DNA of 64,000 bases from positions 1 through 64,000 of the forward strand of contig NZ_JAMLDX010000011.1 of NCBI RefSeq assembly GCF_024211275.1. The letters are read 5' to 3'. Position 1 is the stretch's first letter; each line of letters starts with the position of its first letter. The notes under the pieces are model-generated. The model did no database searches, was not told where the DNA came from, and was given only the letters and a program-made list of their open reading frames with translations. Made by a program: the position numbers and the translations under genes. Of this stretch, positions 26,569 through 34,404 are shown piece after piece. The stretch is from Sphingomonas tagetis. GTDB lineage: Bacteria > Pseudomonadota > Alphaproteobacteria > Sphingomonadales > Sphingomonadaceae.

Positions 26569-27374
26569 CCATGTTTGCCGAGGTGATCGGCGATCCGATC
26601 GCGCATTCCAAGTCGCCGATGATCCATGGCTTCTGGCTCGAGGCGCTCGGATTGAACGCCGAATATCGCAAGACGTTGGTGACGGCGGACGGACTGGCCG
26701 CGTACTTCGCCGCGCGCCGCGACGATCCCGACTGGCGCGGGTGCAATATCACCGTGCCGCACAAGGTGGCGGCGCTCGATCACGTGCCCGATCCGGGCGG
26801 GGTGCGGATGACCATCGGTGCGATCAACACGGTGTTTCGCGGCGAGGATGGCGCGCTGATCGGCACCAATACCGATGCCGCGGGATTCTACGCGCCGCTC
26901 GCCGAGTTCGACCTCGAAGGCGCGCCGGTCGCGGTGGTCGGTGCGGGCGGCGCGGCGCGCGCGGTGCTGTTCGCGCTGGCGCGCGCCGGGGTCAGCCGGG
27001 TGACGATCCTCAACCGCTCGCCGTTGAAGGCGATGGGGCTGCTCTCGACCTTCGGGTTGAAGGGCGATGCGGTGCCGCTCGACGCGCCGATCCCGCCGGT
27101 GGCGCTGCTGGTCAACGCCAGCTCGCTGGGTATGGCCGGACAGCCGCCGCTTGATCTCGACCTGTCCAACCTGCCCGACGATGCGGTCGTCTATGACGCG
27201 GTCTATGCGCCGCTCGAGACCGGACTGCTCGCCGCGGCGCGGGCGCGCGAGCTGGAGACGGTCGATGGGCTGGAGATGCTGATCGGTCAGGCGGCGCTGG
27301 CGTTCGAGCTGTTCTTCGGGGCCGCGCCGCCGCGCGAGCGCGATGGCGAGTTGCGAGCGCTCCTGACGTCATGA
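26565..27374 (+). CDS. aroE: Shikimate dehydrogenase
   Basis: A 269-residue NADP-dependent enzyme reducing 3-dehydroshikimate in aromatic amino acid synthesis. The substrate-binding IAHSKSPMIHG, catalytic Lys67 in NITVPHK, NTDAAGF and the cofactor loop GAGGAARAV are all present. The start is coupled to the maf stop. Confidence 0.96.
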   Translation: MTMFAEVIGDPIAHSKSPMIHGFWLEALGLNAEYRKTLVTADGLAAYFAARRDDPDWRGCNITVPHKVAALDHVPDPGGVRMTIGAINTVFRGEDGALIGTNTDAAGFYAPLAEFDLEGAPVAVVGAGGAARAVLFALARAGVSRVTILNRSPLKAMGLLSTFGLKGDAVPLDAPIPPVALLVNASSLGMAGQPPLDLDLSNLPDDAVVYDAVYAPLETGLLAAARARELETVDGLEMLIGQAALAFELFFGAAPPRERDGELRALLTS

Positions 27375-27387
27375 CCATCATAAGCCA

Positions 27388-27981
27388 ATGATCATCTTGG
27401 GCCTCACCGGTTCCATCGGGATGGGCAAATCGACCGTCGCGGCGATGTTCGCCGGCGAAGGCGCGCCGGTGTTCGATGCCGATGCGGAGGTCCACAAGCT
27501 GCAAGGCGCGGGCGGGCGGCTGGTGGCGGAGATCGAGGCGGCGTTTCCCGACACGACGAGCGAATTGGGGGTGAACCGCACGCTGCTGGGCGAGGCGGTG
27601 TTCGGCAATCCGGCGGCGTTCAAGCGGCTGGAGGCGATCGTCCATCCCGCGGTCGCGCATGAGCGCAGCGTTTTTCTCGAGTCGAATCGCGGCTCGCCGC
27701 TGGTCGTGCTCGACGTGCCGCTGCTGTTCGAGGCCGGCGGCTGGCGGCAGGTCGACAAGATCGCCGTGGTGTCGGCCCCCGCCGAAGTGCAGCGCGCGCG
27801 GGTGCTGGCGCGGCCGGGGATGACGGTCGAACGCTTCGAGTCGATCCTGGCGAAGCAGCTGCCCGACCCGGACAAGCGCGCGCGTGCGGATTTCGTGATT
27901 CCGACGGGCGGTTCGCTTGAGGAGACGCGTGACTCGGTGCGTGCGGTGATCGCTTGCCTCACGCGTGCGGAAGGCCGATAA
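27388..27981 (+). CDS. coaE: Dephospho-CoA kinase
   Basis: A 197-residue P-loop kinase performing the last step of coenzyme A synthesis. Walker A GSIGMGKST (8-16), the DADAEVHKL motif and the lid region are present. It is 13 nt after aroE and 7 nt before dnaQ, in the origin-proximal rightward operon. Confidence 0.96.
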   Translation: MIILGLTGSIGMGKSTVAAMFAGEGAPVFDADAEVHKLQGAGGRLVAEIEAAFPDTTSELGVNRTLLGEAVFGNPAAFKRLEAIVHPAVAHERSVFLESNRGSPLVVLDVPLLFEAGGWRQVDKIAVVSAPAEVQRARVLARPGMTVERFESILAKQLPDPDKRARADFVIPTGGSLEETRDSVRAVIACLTRAEGR

Positions 27982-27988
27982 CCGACTC

Positions 27989-28681
27989 ATGCGGGAAATC
28001 GTGTTCGATACCGAAACGACCGGGCTCAGCTTCAACGGCGGGCACCGGCTGGTGGAGATCGGCTGTGTCGAGCTGATCAATCGCGTGCCCACGGGGCGCC
28101 ACTTCCACGCCTATCTCAACCCCGACCGCGACATGCCGGCCGAGGCGTTCGCCGTGCATGGGCTGTCCGAAGCGTTCCTCAAGGACAAGCCGCGCTTCCC
28201 TGAAGTGTGCGGCGATCTGATCGAGTTTCTCGGCGACTGTCCGCTGATCGCGCACAATGCGATGTTCGATTATGGGTTCATCAATGGCGAGCTCGGCCAG
28301 TGCGGGCGGCCGCTGCTGAGCGTCGAGCGGATCGTGTGCACGCTGCAGATGGCGCGCTCCCGGCATCCCGGCGCCAAGCACACGCTCGACGCGCTGTGCG
28401 TGCGGTACGGCATCGACCTGTCGGCGCGCGAGCTGCACGGCGCGCTGCTCGACGCGCAATTGCTGGCACAAGTGTTCATCGAGCTGACCGGCGGGCGGCA
28501 GATCGCGCTGGGCCTTGCGGTCGAGCATGCCGCCGCCAGCGACCGGCCCGAATGGGTCGCCGCGAAGAATAATGTGCGTCCGGCGCGGGTTTTTGCGCCG
28601 AGTGACGAGGAACTGGCCCGCCACCGCGCGTTTATGGGCGGGTTCGAGGAGCCGTTATGGGGCCTTGCGGCGTCGAGTTGA
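27989..28681 (+). CDS. dnaQ: DNA polymerase III epsilon subunit (proofreading exonuclease)
   Basis: A 230-residue 3'-5' exonuclease with DEDDh motifs: FDTETTGL (Asp6, Glu8), HNAMFD and HGALLDAQLL. The C-terminal part that would bind the alpha subunit is present. It corrects replication errors. Start MREIVF at 27989. It closes the ppsR-maf-aroE-coaE-dnaQ series seen beside the Caulobacter origin. Confidence 0.96.
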   Translation: MREIVFDTETTGLSFNGGHRLVEIGCVELINRVPTGRHFHAYLNPDRDMPAEAFAVHGLSEAFLKDKPRFPEVCGDLIEFLGDCPLIAHNAMFDYGFINGELGQCGRPLLSVERIVCTLQMARSRHPGAKHTLDALCVRYGIDLSARELHGALLDAQLLAQVFIELTGGRQIALGLAVEHAAASDRPEWVAAKNNVRPARVFAPSDEELARHRAFMGGFEEPLWGLAASS

Positions 28682-28730
28682 CGCCGGAAAGCTGCGTTCC
28701 TAGCTGATCCTGGCAAGAAGGAGAAAGAAC

Positions 28731-29312
28731 ATGGATATCCGGGTCTCGGGTCATCAGGTCGATACGGGCAAGGCCATTCGGCAGCACGTTACCGACCGGC
28801 TCCAGGGTATCGCCGACAAATATTTCTCCCGCGCCATTTCCGCCCATGTGACCTTCGGCAAGGGGCCGCATGATTATGGCTTCACCTGCGACATCGTCGC
28901 GCATGTGACGCAAGGGCTGGTGCTCAAGGGCTCGCACGCCGCGCAACAGGAAGCGCATCTCGCCTTCGACGGCGCCGCCGACAAGATCGAGAAGCAGCTG
29001 CGCCGCTATGTCCGCCGGCTCAAGGACCGCAACAATGGCCATGCCCAGGCGGCGCTCGATGCCGCCTATGATGCGGGCTACACCGTGTTCCAGCTCGCCG
29101 ATGAAGAGGAAGAGGTGCATGACGCGCCGCCGGTGATCGCCGAGACGCGGGTCGATGTGCCCGACGCCAGCGTGTCCGACGCGGTGATGATGCTCGACCT
29201 GCGCAATACCAATGCGCTGCTGTTCAAGAATAGCGGGACGGGCAACTACAACATGGTGTATCGGCGCGCCGACGGGACGATCGGGTGGGTCGAACCCAAC
29301 CGGGCTGCCTGA
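28731..29312 (+). CDS. hpf: Ribosome hibernation-promoting factor, long form
   Basis: A 193-residue protein with the N-terminal HPF/YfiA ribosome-binding domain (MDIRVSGHQVDTGKAIRQHV) and a C-terminal dimerisation domain (ending near LLFKNSGTGNYNMVYRRADGTIGWVEP). Long-form HPF alone forms 100S ribosome dimers in stationary phase. AGAAGGAGAAAG precedes the start. It is followed by ptsN, a pairing common in Proteobacteria. Confidence 0.94.
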   Translation: MDIRVSGHQVDTGKAIRQHVTDRLQGIADKYFSRAISAHVTFGKGPHDYGFTCDIVAHVTQGLVLKGSHAAQQEAHLAFDGAADKIEKQLRRYVRRLKDRNNGHAQAALDAAYDAGYTVFQLADEEEEVHDAPPVIAETRVDVPDASVSDAVMMLDLRNTNALLFKNSGTGNYNMVYRRADGTIGWVEPNRAA

Positions 29313-29323
29313 CGACCACGCGA

Positions 29324-29791
29324 ATGACCGACCTCAGCGATCTCCTGATCCCCGAAGCGGTGCTTTCGGGGACCCCGGCGGGCAGCAAGAAGAAACTCTT
29401 CGCGCTGCTCGGCGAGGCGGCGGCGCGCGCCTATGGACTCGATGCTGGCGAGGTCGCCGCGCGGCTCGCCGAGCGCGAGAAACTGGGCTCGACCGGGTTC
29501 GGCGGCGGCATCGCCATTCCGCACGGCAAGATCGCCGGTCTGGCCGGGGTGACCGGGCTGTTCGCGCGGCTCGACAAGCCGATCGACTTCGCCGCGGTCG
29601 ACGATCTGCCGGTCGATCTGGTGTTCGTGCTGCTCTCGCCGCCCGAAGCCGGGGCGGAGCATCTCAAATCGCTGGCGAAAGTGTCGCGGCGGCTGCGCGA
29701 CCGGGCGTTCACCGCCAAGCTGCGCGGGGCGGCTTCGACCGACGCGCTCTTCGCGCTGTTGACCGGGGTCGAGGCGCGTGACGCCGCCTGA
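29324..29791 (+). CDS. ptsN: PTS IIA-like nitrogen regulatory protein PtsN
   Basis: A 155-residue EIIA-Ntr protein. The phosphorylated His67 is in the motif IAIPHGKI. It is part of the nitrogen phosphotransferase branch that links nitrogen, carbon and potassium signalling; it receives phosphate from PtsO, not encoded here. Start MTDLSD; it overlaps the downstream thioesterase by 14 nt. Confidence 0.93.
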   Translation: MTDLSDLLIPEAVLSGTPAGSKKKLFALLGEAAARAYGLDAGEVAARLAEREKLGSTGFGGGIAIPHGKIAGLAGVTGLFARLDKPIDFAAVDDLPVDLVFVLLSPPEAGAEHLKSLAKVSRRLRDRAFTAKLRGAASTDALFALLTGVEARDAA

Positions 29792-30251
29792 GTCCGGGCC
29801 TGATTCGGTCGGGGCGGCGGCGCATTACCGTGCGCTCGAATCGCTCTATGCGGCCGCGCCGATCAACCGCTTCTTCGATTCGCGGCTGGAGATTCCGGCG
29901 AGCGGGCAGGCGCGAATCCATTTCACGATCGACGAGCGCCATTTCCATGCCGGCGGCGCGGCGCATGGCACGAGCTATTTCAAGATGCTCGACGATGCCG
30001 CCTTTTATGCCTGCAACAGCCTGGTCACCGACCGGTTTTTGCTGACCACCGCGTTCAACCTGCTGTTCACGCGGCCGCTCGGCCCCGGCCCGGTGATCGC
30101 CGAGGGGCGCTGGGTCAGCGGGCAACGGCGCGTGTTCGTCGCGGAAGCGCGGCTGATCGACGAGACCGGCGAGGAAGCTGCGCGCGGCACCGGCACCTTC
30201 ATGAAATCACGGATTCCGCTCGCCGGGTTGCCCGGCTACCGGGCGGGATGA
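29778..30251 (+). CDS. PaaI-type hotdog-fold thioesterase
   Basis: A 157-residue single hotdog domain with HFHAGGAAHGTSYFKMLDDAAFYACNSL, matching the acyl-CoA thioesterase active loop (HxxGG... D). The start is GTG 29778, overlapping ptsN. Substrate unknown; these enzymes usually act on medium-chain or phenylacetyl-type CoA esters. Confidence 0.82.
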   Translation: MTPPESGPDSVGAAAHYRALESLYAAAPINRFFDSRLEIPASGQARIHFTIDERHFHAGGAAHGTSYFKMLDDAAFYACNSLVTDRFLLTTAFNLLFTRPLGPGPVIAEGRWVSGQRRVFVAEARLIDETGEEAARGTGTFMKSRIPLAGLPGYRAG

Positions 30252-30586
30252 GCCCGCGGCTCGCCGCCGGGCTGATCGTCAACGCGCTGGTGCGCCGGGT
30301 CAACGCCGAAGGCGGCAGTGCGATGGTGTTGGCGAAGGGCGACGCGCAGGCCGGCGCGATCCTGGTGCTGACGCTCGAACGCGGCAGAAATCCGCGGTTT
30401 TTCGAACGCCGAATCGGTCCGGATGGTCGATCCGCGCTGGTCGAGAGCGGCCCCGCGGACAAGGCGGATGACGACGTCCTCGCCTATTGGCAGCGCCGCC
30501 GCAGCCGCGATCCCGACCTGTGGGTGATTGAACTGGATATCGCTGATGCGGAACGGTTCGCCGCTGAAACCATGACCGATGGTTGA
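30248..30586 (+). CDS. DUF1491 family protein
   Basis: A 112-residue protein with RLAAGLIVNALVRRVNAEGG and the DPDLWVIELDIADAERF region of DUF1491. It is coupled by a 4-nt overlap to the upstream thioesterase. The family is confined mainly to Alphaproteobacteria and has no known function. Confidence 0.82.
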   Translation: MSPRLAAGLIVNALVRRVNAEGGSAMVLAKGDAQAGAILVLTLERGRNPRFFERRIGPDGRSALVESGPADKADDDVLAYWQRRRSRDPDLWVIELDIADAERFAAETMTDG

Positions 30587-30749
30587 CTTACCGTAACCAT
30601 CCCGCCAAGGCGCGCGCAGTTTAAGAGCGTTGTGCCGTCGGGGTGTGAAGCCGCCGGTTACGCAGTCGGGGGGAAAAGCCCGACCAGCCTTCTGGATTTG
30701 ATCAGGGGACAGGCTGGATCGCGCGCCAACCGCAATTTGTCGAAGTTTA
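30587..30749 (+). promoter_or_regulatory. Structured 5' leader of the cell wall hydrolase gene
   Basis: Three hairpins can be drawn: ATGGTT/AACCAT (30579-30600), GTCGGG/CCCGAC (30665-30684, loop GGGAAAAG) and CCAGCCT/AGGCTGG (30684-30717). The last two abut each other. The layout resembles an untranslated regulatory leader, but I do not recognise a riboswitch class. The ATG of the hydrolase follows GAAG...TTTA without an obvious strong Shine-Dalgarno. Confidence 0.4.
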
Positions 30750-31382
30750 ATGACCTTTTCTGTACGGGCCGCGATGATCGCGGCTGCGACTATTTGTATT
30801 GCCGCCGGCATCGGCGCGACCGCCCCGGGTATGGCCCAGGAGACGGATCCCGCGACGGCCGGCATTAACGATCCGAACCTGACTCAGGTTCCGACCATGG
30901 CCGAAGCGCTCGCCGATCTCGAGGCTGATGCGCCCGCCGACACCGAAACCGCCCTCACCGACCCCGCCGATTATGCGACGCTCGCCGCTGCCGTTGCCGC
31001 GCAGCCGCTGGCGGTCGATGACGAGGAGCTCAACTGCCTCGCCGCCGGTGTCTATTACGAATCGAAGGGCGAGCCGCTCGAAGGCCAGCTCGCCGTCGCC
31101 GAAGTGATTCTCAACCGCACCAGCTCGGGCCGCTTCCCGCGCAGCGTGTGCGGCGTGCTCAAGCAGCGCGGCCAGTTCTCGTTCGTGCGCGGCGGGTCGA
31201 TCCCGCAGCCGCCGGCGAGCGCCAAGGCGTGGAAGACCGCGCTCGCGGTGGCCAAGGTGGCGCGCGCCGACAAATGGGACAGCAAGGTCTCGAACGCGCT
31301 CTATTTCCATGCGCGTTACGTGTCGCCGGGCTGGCGCCGCGCGCGCGTCGGCAGCGTCGGCAACCATATCTTCTATCGGTAA
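30750..31382 (+). CDS. SleB-type cell wall hydrolase, exported
   Basis: A 210-residue protein with a signal peptide (about 1-30, ending AQE) and a C-terminal Hydrolase_2/SleB domain: ELNCLAAGVYYESKGEPLEGQLAV with the catalytic Glu, then GQFSFVRGG and HARYVSPGW. SleB-type enzymes are lytic transglycosylases acting on peptidoglycan. The middle segment (about 35-90) is acidic and low-complexity. It is preceded by the structured leader. Confidence 0.88.
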   Translation: MTFSVRAAMIAAATICIAAGIGATAPGMAQETDPATAGINDPNLTQVPTMAEALADLEADAPADTETALTDPADYATLAAAVAAQPLAVDDEELNCLAAGVYYESKGEPLEGQLAVAEVILNRTSSGRFPRSVCGVLKQRGQFSFVRGGSIPQPPASAKAWKTALAVAKVARADKWDSKVSNALYFHARYVSPGWRRARVGSVGNHIFYR

Positions 31383-31422
31383 TCGCCGGACGGGCCTAGC
31401 GCCCGTTCGTGTAATGTTCTAA

Positions 31423-31932
31423 ATGCGGGGGATGGCCAGCCAGCTGTCCCCCGCATTCGATTCACTGACCATTCCGCAGCTCACCGCGGAGGTTACGCGC
31501 GGCGTGTGCCGCATGCTGCTGCGCCACGATATCGTGGCGATGGCCGAGGTGCCGCTGGGCGATGGCCGCCGCGCCGACCTGATGGCGCTCGATTCGCGCG
31601 GCAATATCGTGATCGTCGAGGTCAAGGTGTCGCGCGCCGATCTGCTCGGCGACGGTAAATGGACCAACTATCTCGCGCATTGCGACCGCTTTTTCTGGGC
31701 AGTGCCGGCCGGGTTCGACCTGTCGCCGTTCGAAACACCGGGCTTTCTGCCCGAGCGTGCCGGCGTGATCGTCGCCGACCGCTATGACGCCGCAATCGTG
31801 CGCGAGGCGCGGACCGAGCCGCTGGCCAGCGCGACGCGGCGCAAATGCACGCTGGCCTTCGCGCGCCGCGCCGCGCGGCGGGTGATTACGTTGACCGACC
31901 CCGATGCCGAGGGGTTGGGCTGGAGTGCTTAA
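31423..31932 (+). CDS. mmcB: MmcB-like DNA repair nuclease
   Basis: A 169-residue protein similar to Caulobacter MmcB, an SOS-related factor of the PD-(D/E)xK nuclease superfamily. Likely catalytic residues are Asp52 (RRADLMA) and Glu66-x-Lys68 (VIVEVKVSR). The C-terminus carries conserved Arg residues. It is thought to assist translesion synthesis. A short hairpin at 31390-31406 precedes it. Start at 31423 or 31432. Confidence 0.85.
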   Translation: MRGMASQLSPAFDSLTIPQLTAEVTRGVCRMLLRHDIVAMAEVPLGDGRRADLMALDSRGNIVIVEVKVSRADLLGDGKWTNYLAHCDRFFWAVPAGFDLSPFETPGFLPERAGVIVADRYDAAIVREARTEPLASATRRKCTLAFARRAARRVITLTDPDAEGLGWSA

Positions 31933-31943
31933 ATTGGGTTGCC

Positions 31944-32021
31944 GCACCAGCCCGCTCCCCCACCCGGCCACCCATAGATTACGCTGCTGCTGGGTGGCCG
32001 GGTGGGGGAGCGGGCTGGTGC
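31944..32021. repeat. Long inverted repeat (hairpin element), copy 2
   Basis: Perfect 31-bp arms at 31944-31974 and 31991-32021 around a 16-nt loop that again contains TACGCTG. The arms differ from copy 1 (34-114) at only a few positions. It sits between the convergent mmcB and ankyrin genes and could terminate transcription from both sides. Confidence 0.92.
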
Positions 32022-32036
32022 CGCTTGCCCTAAAGT

Positions 32037-32651
32037 CTAGAGTTTCGGCCCGGCCGACGTGCCCTTGCGCTGCACCTTGGGCGCGTCCTTGAGCAATTTC
32101 CCGATCACCGGCGAGCGCGTGTCGCGCGCGGCGTAATCGCGGGCGGTCATGCCGGCGAGCCGGTCGGTCTGGTCGGGATCGGCATTGGCGGCGAGCAGGG
32201 TGCGGACCAGATCGACGTCGCGGCGCTGCACCGCGCGCATCAGCGGAGTCTCGCCGCCGCGATTGGCCTGGTTGACGTTGGCGCGCAGTTGAATCAGCAG
32301 CGCGACGCCTTCGGGCCAGGCCGCTTCGACCGCCAGCATCAGCGGGCTGTTGCCGCTCGCGTCCTCGAGATTGATGTTGCCGCCGCGCCCCAGGATGAAG
32401 CGCAGATAGAGGCTGTCGCGGCGCTTGATGACGATGTGGATCGCCGCGTCGCCGCGGTCGTCCTTGACGTTGACGATGGTCTGGCCGGGCTCGTTGAGCA
32501 TCTCGGTGACCTTGTTGCCATCCTGCTTCCGCACCGCTTCGAGGAAGGTGTAGCTGTCGGACCGCTGCTGCGCGGCGGCGGGCAGCGACATCGGAAGCGT
32601 CAGTGCGATAAGCGCCGCGGCGAGGACGGGCCGGGACGAACGGAAAGCCAT
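32037..32651 (-). CDS. Exported ankyrin-repeat protein
   Basis: A 204-residue protein with a signal peptide (cleavage near PAAAQQ) and four or so ankyrin repeats, e.g. GDAAIHIVIKRRDSLYLRFIL, GNSPLMLAVEAAWPEGVALLI and GGETPLMRAVQRRDVDLVRTLL. The C-terminal tail is basic (KVQRKGTSAGPKL). Periplasmic ankyrin proteins usually act as protein-binding scaffolds; the partner is unknown. It diverges from the Sco1 gene. Confidence 0.85.
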   Translation of the reverse strand: MAFRSSRPVLAAALIALTLPMSLPAAAQQRSDSYTFLEAVRKQDGNKVTEMLNEPGQTIVNVKDDRGDAAIHIVIKRRDSLYLRFILGRGGNINLEDASGNSPLMLAVEAAWPEGVALLIQLRANVNQANRGGETPLMRAVQRRDVDLVRTLLAANADPDQTDRLAGMTARDYAARDTRSPVIGKLLKDAPKVQRKGTSAGPKL

Positions 32652-32723
32652 GATTGAAACAAGCCCCAATAGTTGAACGCGACCTTGCAAGCCGCGCCCT
32701 ATCAGATCATGGCTGGCGGCGCC

Positions 32724-33311
32724 ATGAACAGGTTTATCGCCATTTTGTCCGCGCTTTGCCTTGCCGCCTGCGGTGCGGTCGAGGCGCCCAAGAAGTCGCT
32801 GGCCGACGCGCCGCTCGCCGGGGCCTCGATCGGCGGGCCGTTCACGCTGACCGACGGCGACGGCAAGACGGTGAAGGACAGCGATTTCGCCGGCAAATAC
32901 CGCATCATGTATTTCGGCTACACCTTCTGCCCCGATGTCTGCCCGGTCGACGTGCAGAATATCGGCGGCGCGATGAAGGAACTGGACAAGCGCAACCCCA
33001 AGCTCGCCGCGCAGATCGTGCCGGTGTTCGTCACCATCGATCCGGCACGCGACACGCCCAAGGTGGTCAAGCAATTCACCAGCGCCTTTTATCCGCGCAT
33101 GGTCGGGCTGACCGGCACGCCAGCGCAGGTCGATGCGGCGGCCAAGGCCTATCGCGTGCCCTATCAGAAGCGCGAGACGCCGAGCGGCTATCTGATGGAT
33201 CATGGGCGGCAGGCCTATCTGATGGGGCCGAAGGGCGAGCCGATCGCGCTGCTGCCGCAGGACCAGACCCCGCAGGCGATCGTCGCGGAGATCGAGCGCT
33301 GGATCGGGTGA
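32724..33311 (+). CDS. SCO1/SenC family copper chaperone, lipoprotein
   Basis: A 195-residue thioredoxin-fold protein with lipobox LAAC (Cys16) and the copper ligands CPDVC (Cys69, Cys73) and His160. SCO proteins deliver copper to the CuA site of cytochrome c oxidase. The first four residues of the signal are taken from ATG 32724; ATG 32709 is an alternative. It is translationally coupled to the YcgN gene. Confidence 0.93.
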   Translation: MNRFIAILSALCLAACGAVEAPKKSLADAPLAGASIGGPFTLTDGDGKTVKDSDFAGKYRIMYFGYTFCPDVCPVDVQNIGGAMKELDKRNPKLAAQIVPVFVTIDPARDTPKVVKQFTSAFYPRMVGLTGTPAQVDAAAKAYRVPYQKRETPSGYLMDHGRQAYLMGPKGEPIALLPQDQTPQAIVAEIERWIG

Positions 33312-33736
33312 AGCCCTTTTGGGAGCAGCCGCTCTCGACCCTCGACCGCGCGCAATGGGAGGCCCTGTGCGACGGCTGCGGCAAATGCTGCCTGCACAAG
33401 GTCGAGGATGCCGACACCGGCGAAATCTATGCCACCAACGTCGCGTGCCGGCTGCTCGACCGCGATCAGGGCATGTGCAGCGATTACAAGCACCGCCATG
33501 CCTATGTCGCCGAATGCGTGCGGCTGAACGCCAACAATGTCGAGGACATCGCCTGGCTGCCGCAGACCTGCGCCTACCGGCTGCGCGCCGCGGATGAGCC
33601 GTTGCCGAACTGGCATTATCTGGTGAGCGGCAGCCGCGAGAGCGTGCACGAGGCCGGCGAATCGACACGCGGCTGGACGGTGTCGGAGGATATCGCCGGG
33701 GACCTCGAACACCATATGGTCGATCGCATCCTGTGA
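33308..33736 (+). CDS. YcgN family cysteine-cluster protein
   Basis: A 142-residue UPF0260 protein with the CxxCxxCC signature (CDGCGKCCLHK), CRLLDRDQGMC and CVRLN, a cluster of cysteines suggesting an iron-sulphur or metal site. The start is GTG 33308, overlapping the SCO gene. Function unknown. Confidence 0.92.
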   Translation: MKPFWEQPLSTLDRAQWEALCDGCGKCCLHKVEDADTGEIYATNVACRLLDRDQGMCSDYKHRHAYVAECVRLNANNVEDIAWLPQTCAYRLRAADEPLPNWHYLVSGSRESVHEAGESTRGWTVSEDIAGDLEHHMVDRIL

Positions 33737-34404
33737 GCGGGATCGAGGTCGTCCGCCACCCGCGCGCGCGACGAATGAAATTGTCGGTCGACAACGCCAC
33801 CGGGCAGGTGCGGCTGACGCTGCCGCCGCGCGCGCCGGTGGGCGAGGCGCTGCGCTGGGCCGAGGGCCAGCATGACTGGATCGCGCGAGCGCTCGCCCGC
33901 CGCACCGCGCCGGTGCCGTTCGAGCCGGGCGCGGCGATCCTCTATCTGGGCGAGGAGGTCGGGCTCGGCTGGGACAGCGGCTTCCCGCGCACGCCGTTGC
34001 TCGACGACGGGCAGCTGATCGCAGGCGGGCCGCGGGAAGGCTATGAGCGCCGGGTCGAGCGCTGGCTGCGCCGCCAGGCGCTGGCGGTGATGAGCGCCGA
34101 GACCGCCGAATATGCCGCCAGGGCGGATGTCACGGTGACGCGCGTGGCGGTCGGCGATCCCAAGGGGCGCTGGGGCAGCTGCGCGGCGTCGGGCGTGATC
34201 CGCTATAGCTGGCGGCTGATCCTCGCCCCGCCCGAGGTGCGGCGCGCGACCGTTGCGCATGAGGTGGCGCATCGCGTGCACATGAACCACAGCGCCGCGT
34301 TCCATGCCGTGGTGCGCGAGCTTTATGGCCGCGAACCGTCACGCGAGCGCGCCTGGCTGCGCGCCAACGCGATGCGGCTTCACTCGTTCGGGCGCGCTTC
34401 CTGA
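33733..34404 (+). CDS. YgjP-type zinc metallopeptidase
   Basis: A 223-residue DUF45/M48-like protein with HEVAH (176-180) plus His186, the third zinc ligand, and the preceding GRWGSCAASG signature. It is SprT-like in architecture. Starts at GTG 33733 inside the YcgN stop. It is convergent with PBP1A and overlaps its 3' end by 25 nt. Confidence 0.88.
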   Translation: MSGIEVVRHPRARRMKLSVDNATGQVRLTLPPRAPVGEALRWAEGQHDWIARALARRTAPVPFEPGAAILYLGEEVGLGWDSGFPRTPLLDDGQLIAGGPREGYERRVERWLRRQALAVMSAETAEYAARADVTVTRVAVGDPKGRWGSCAASGVIRYSWRLILAPPEVRRATVAHEVAHRVHMNHSAAFHAVVRELYGREPSRERAWLRANAMRLHSFGRAS

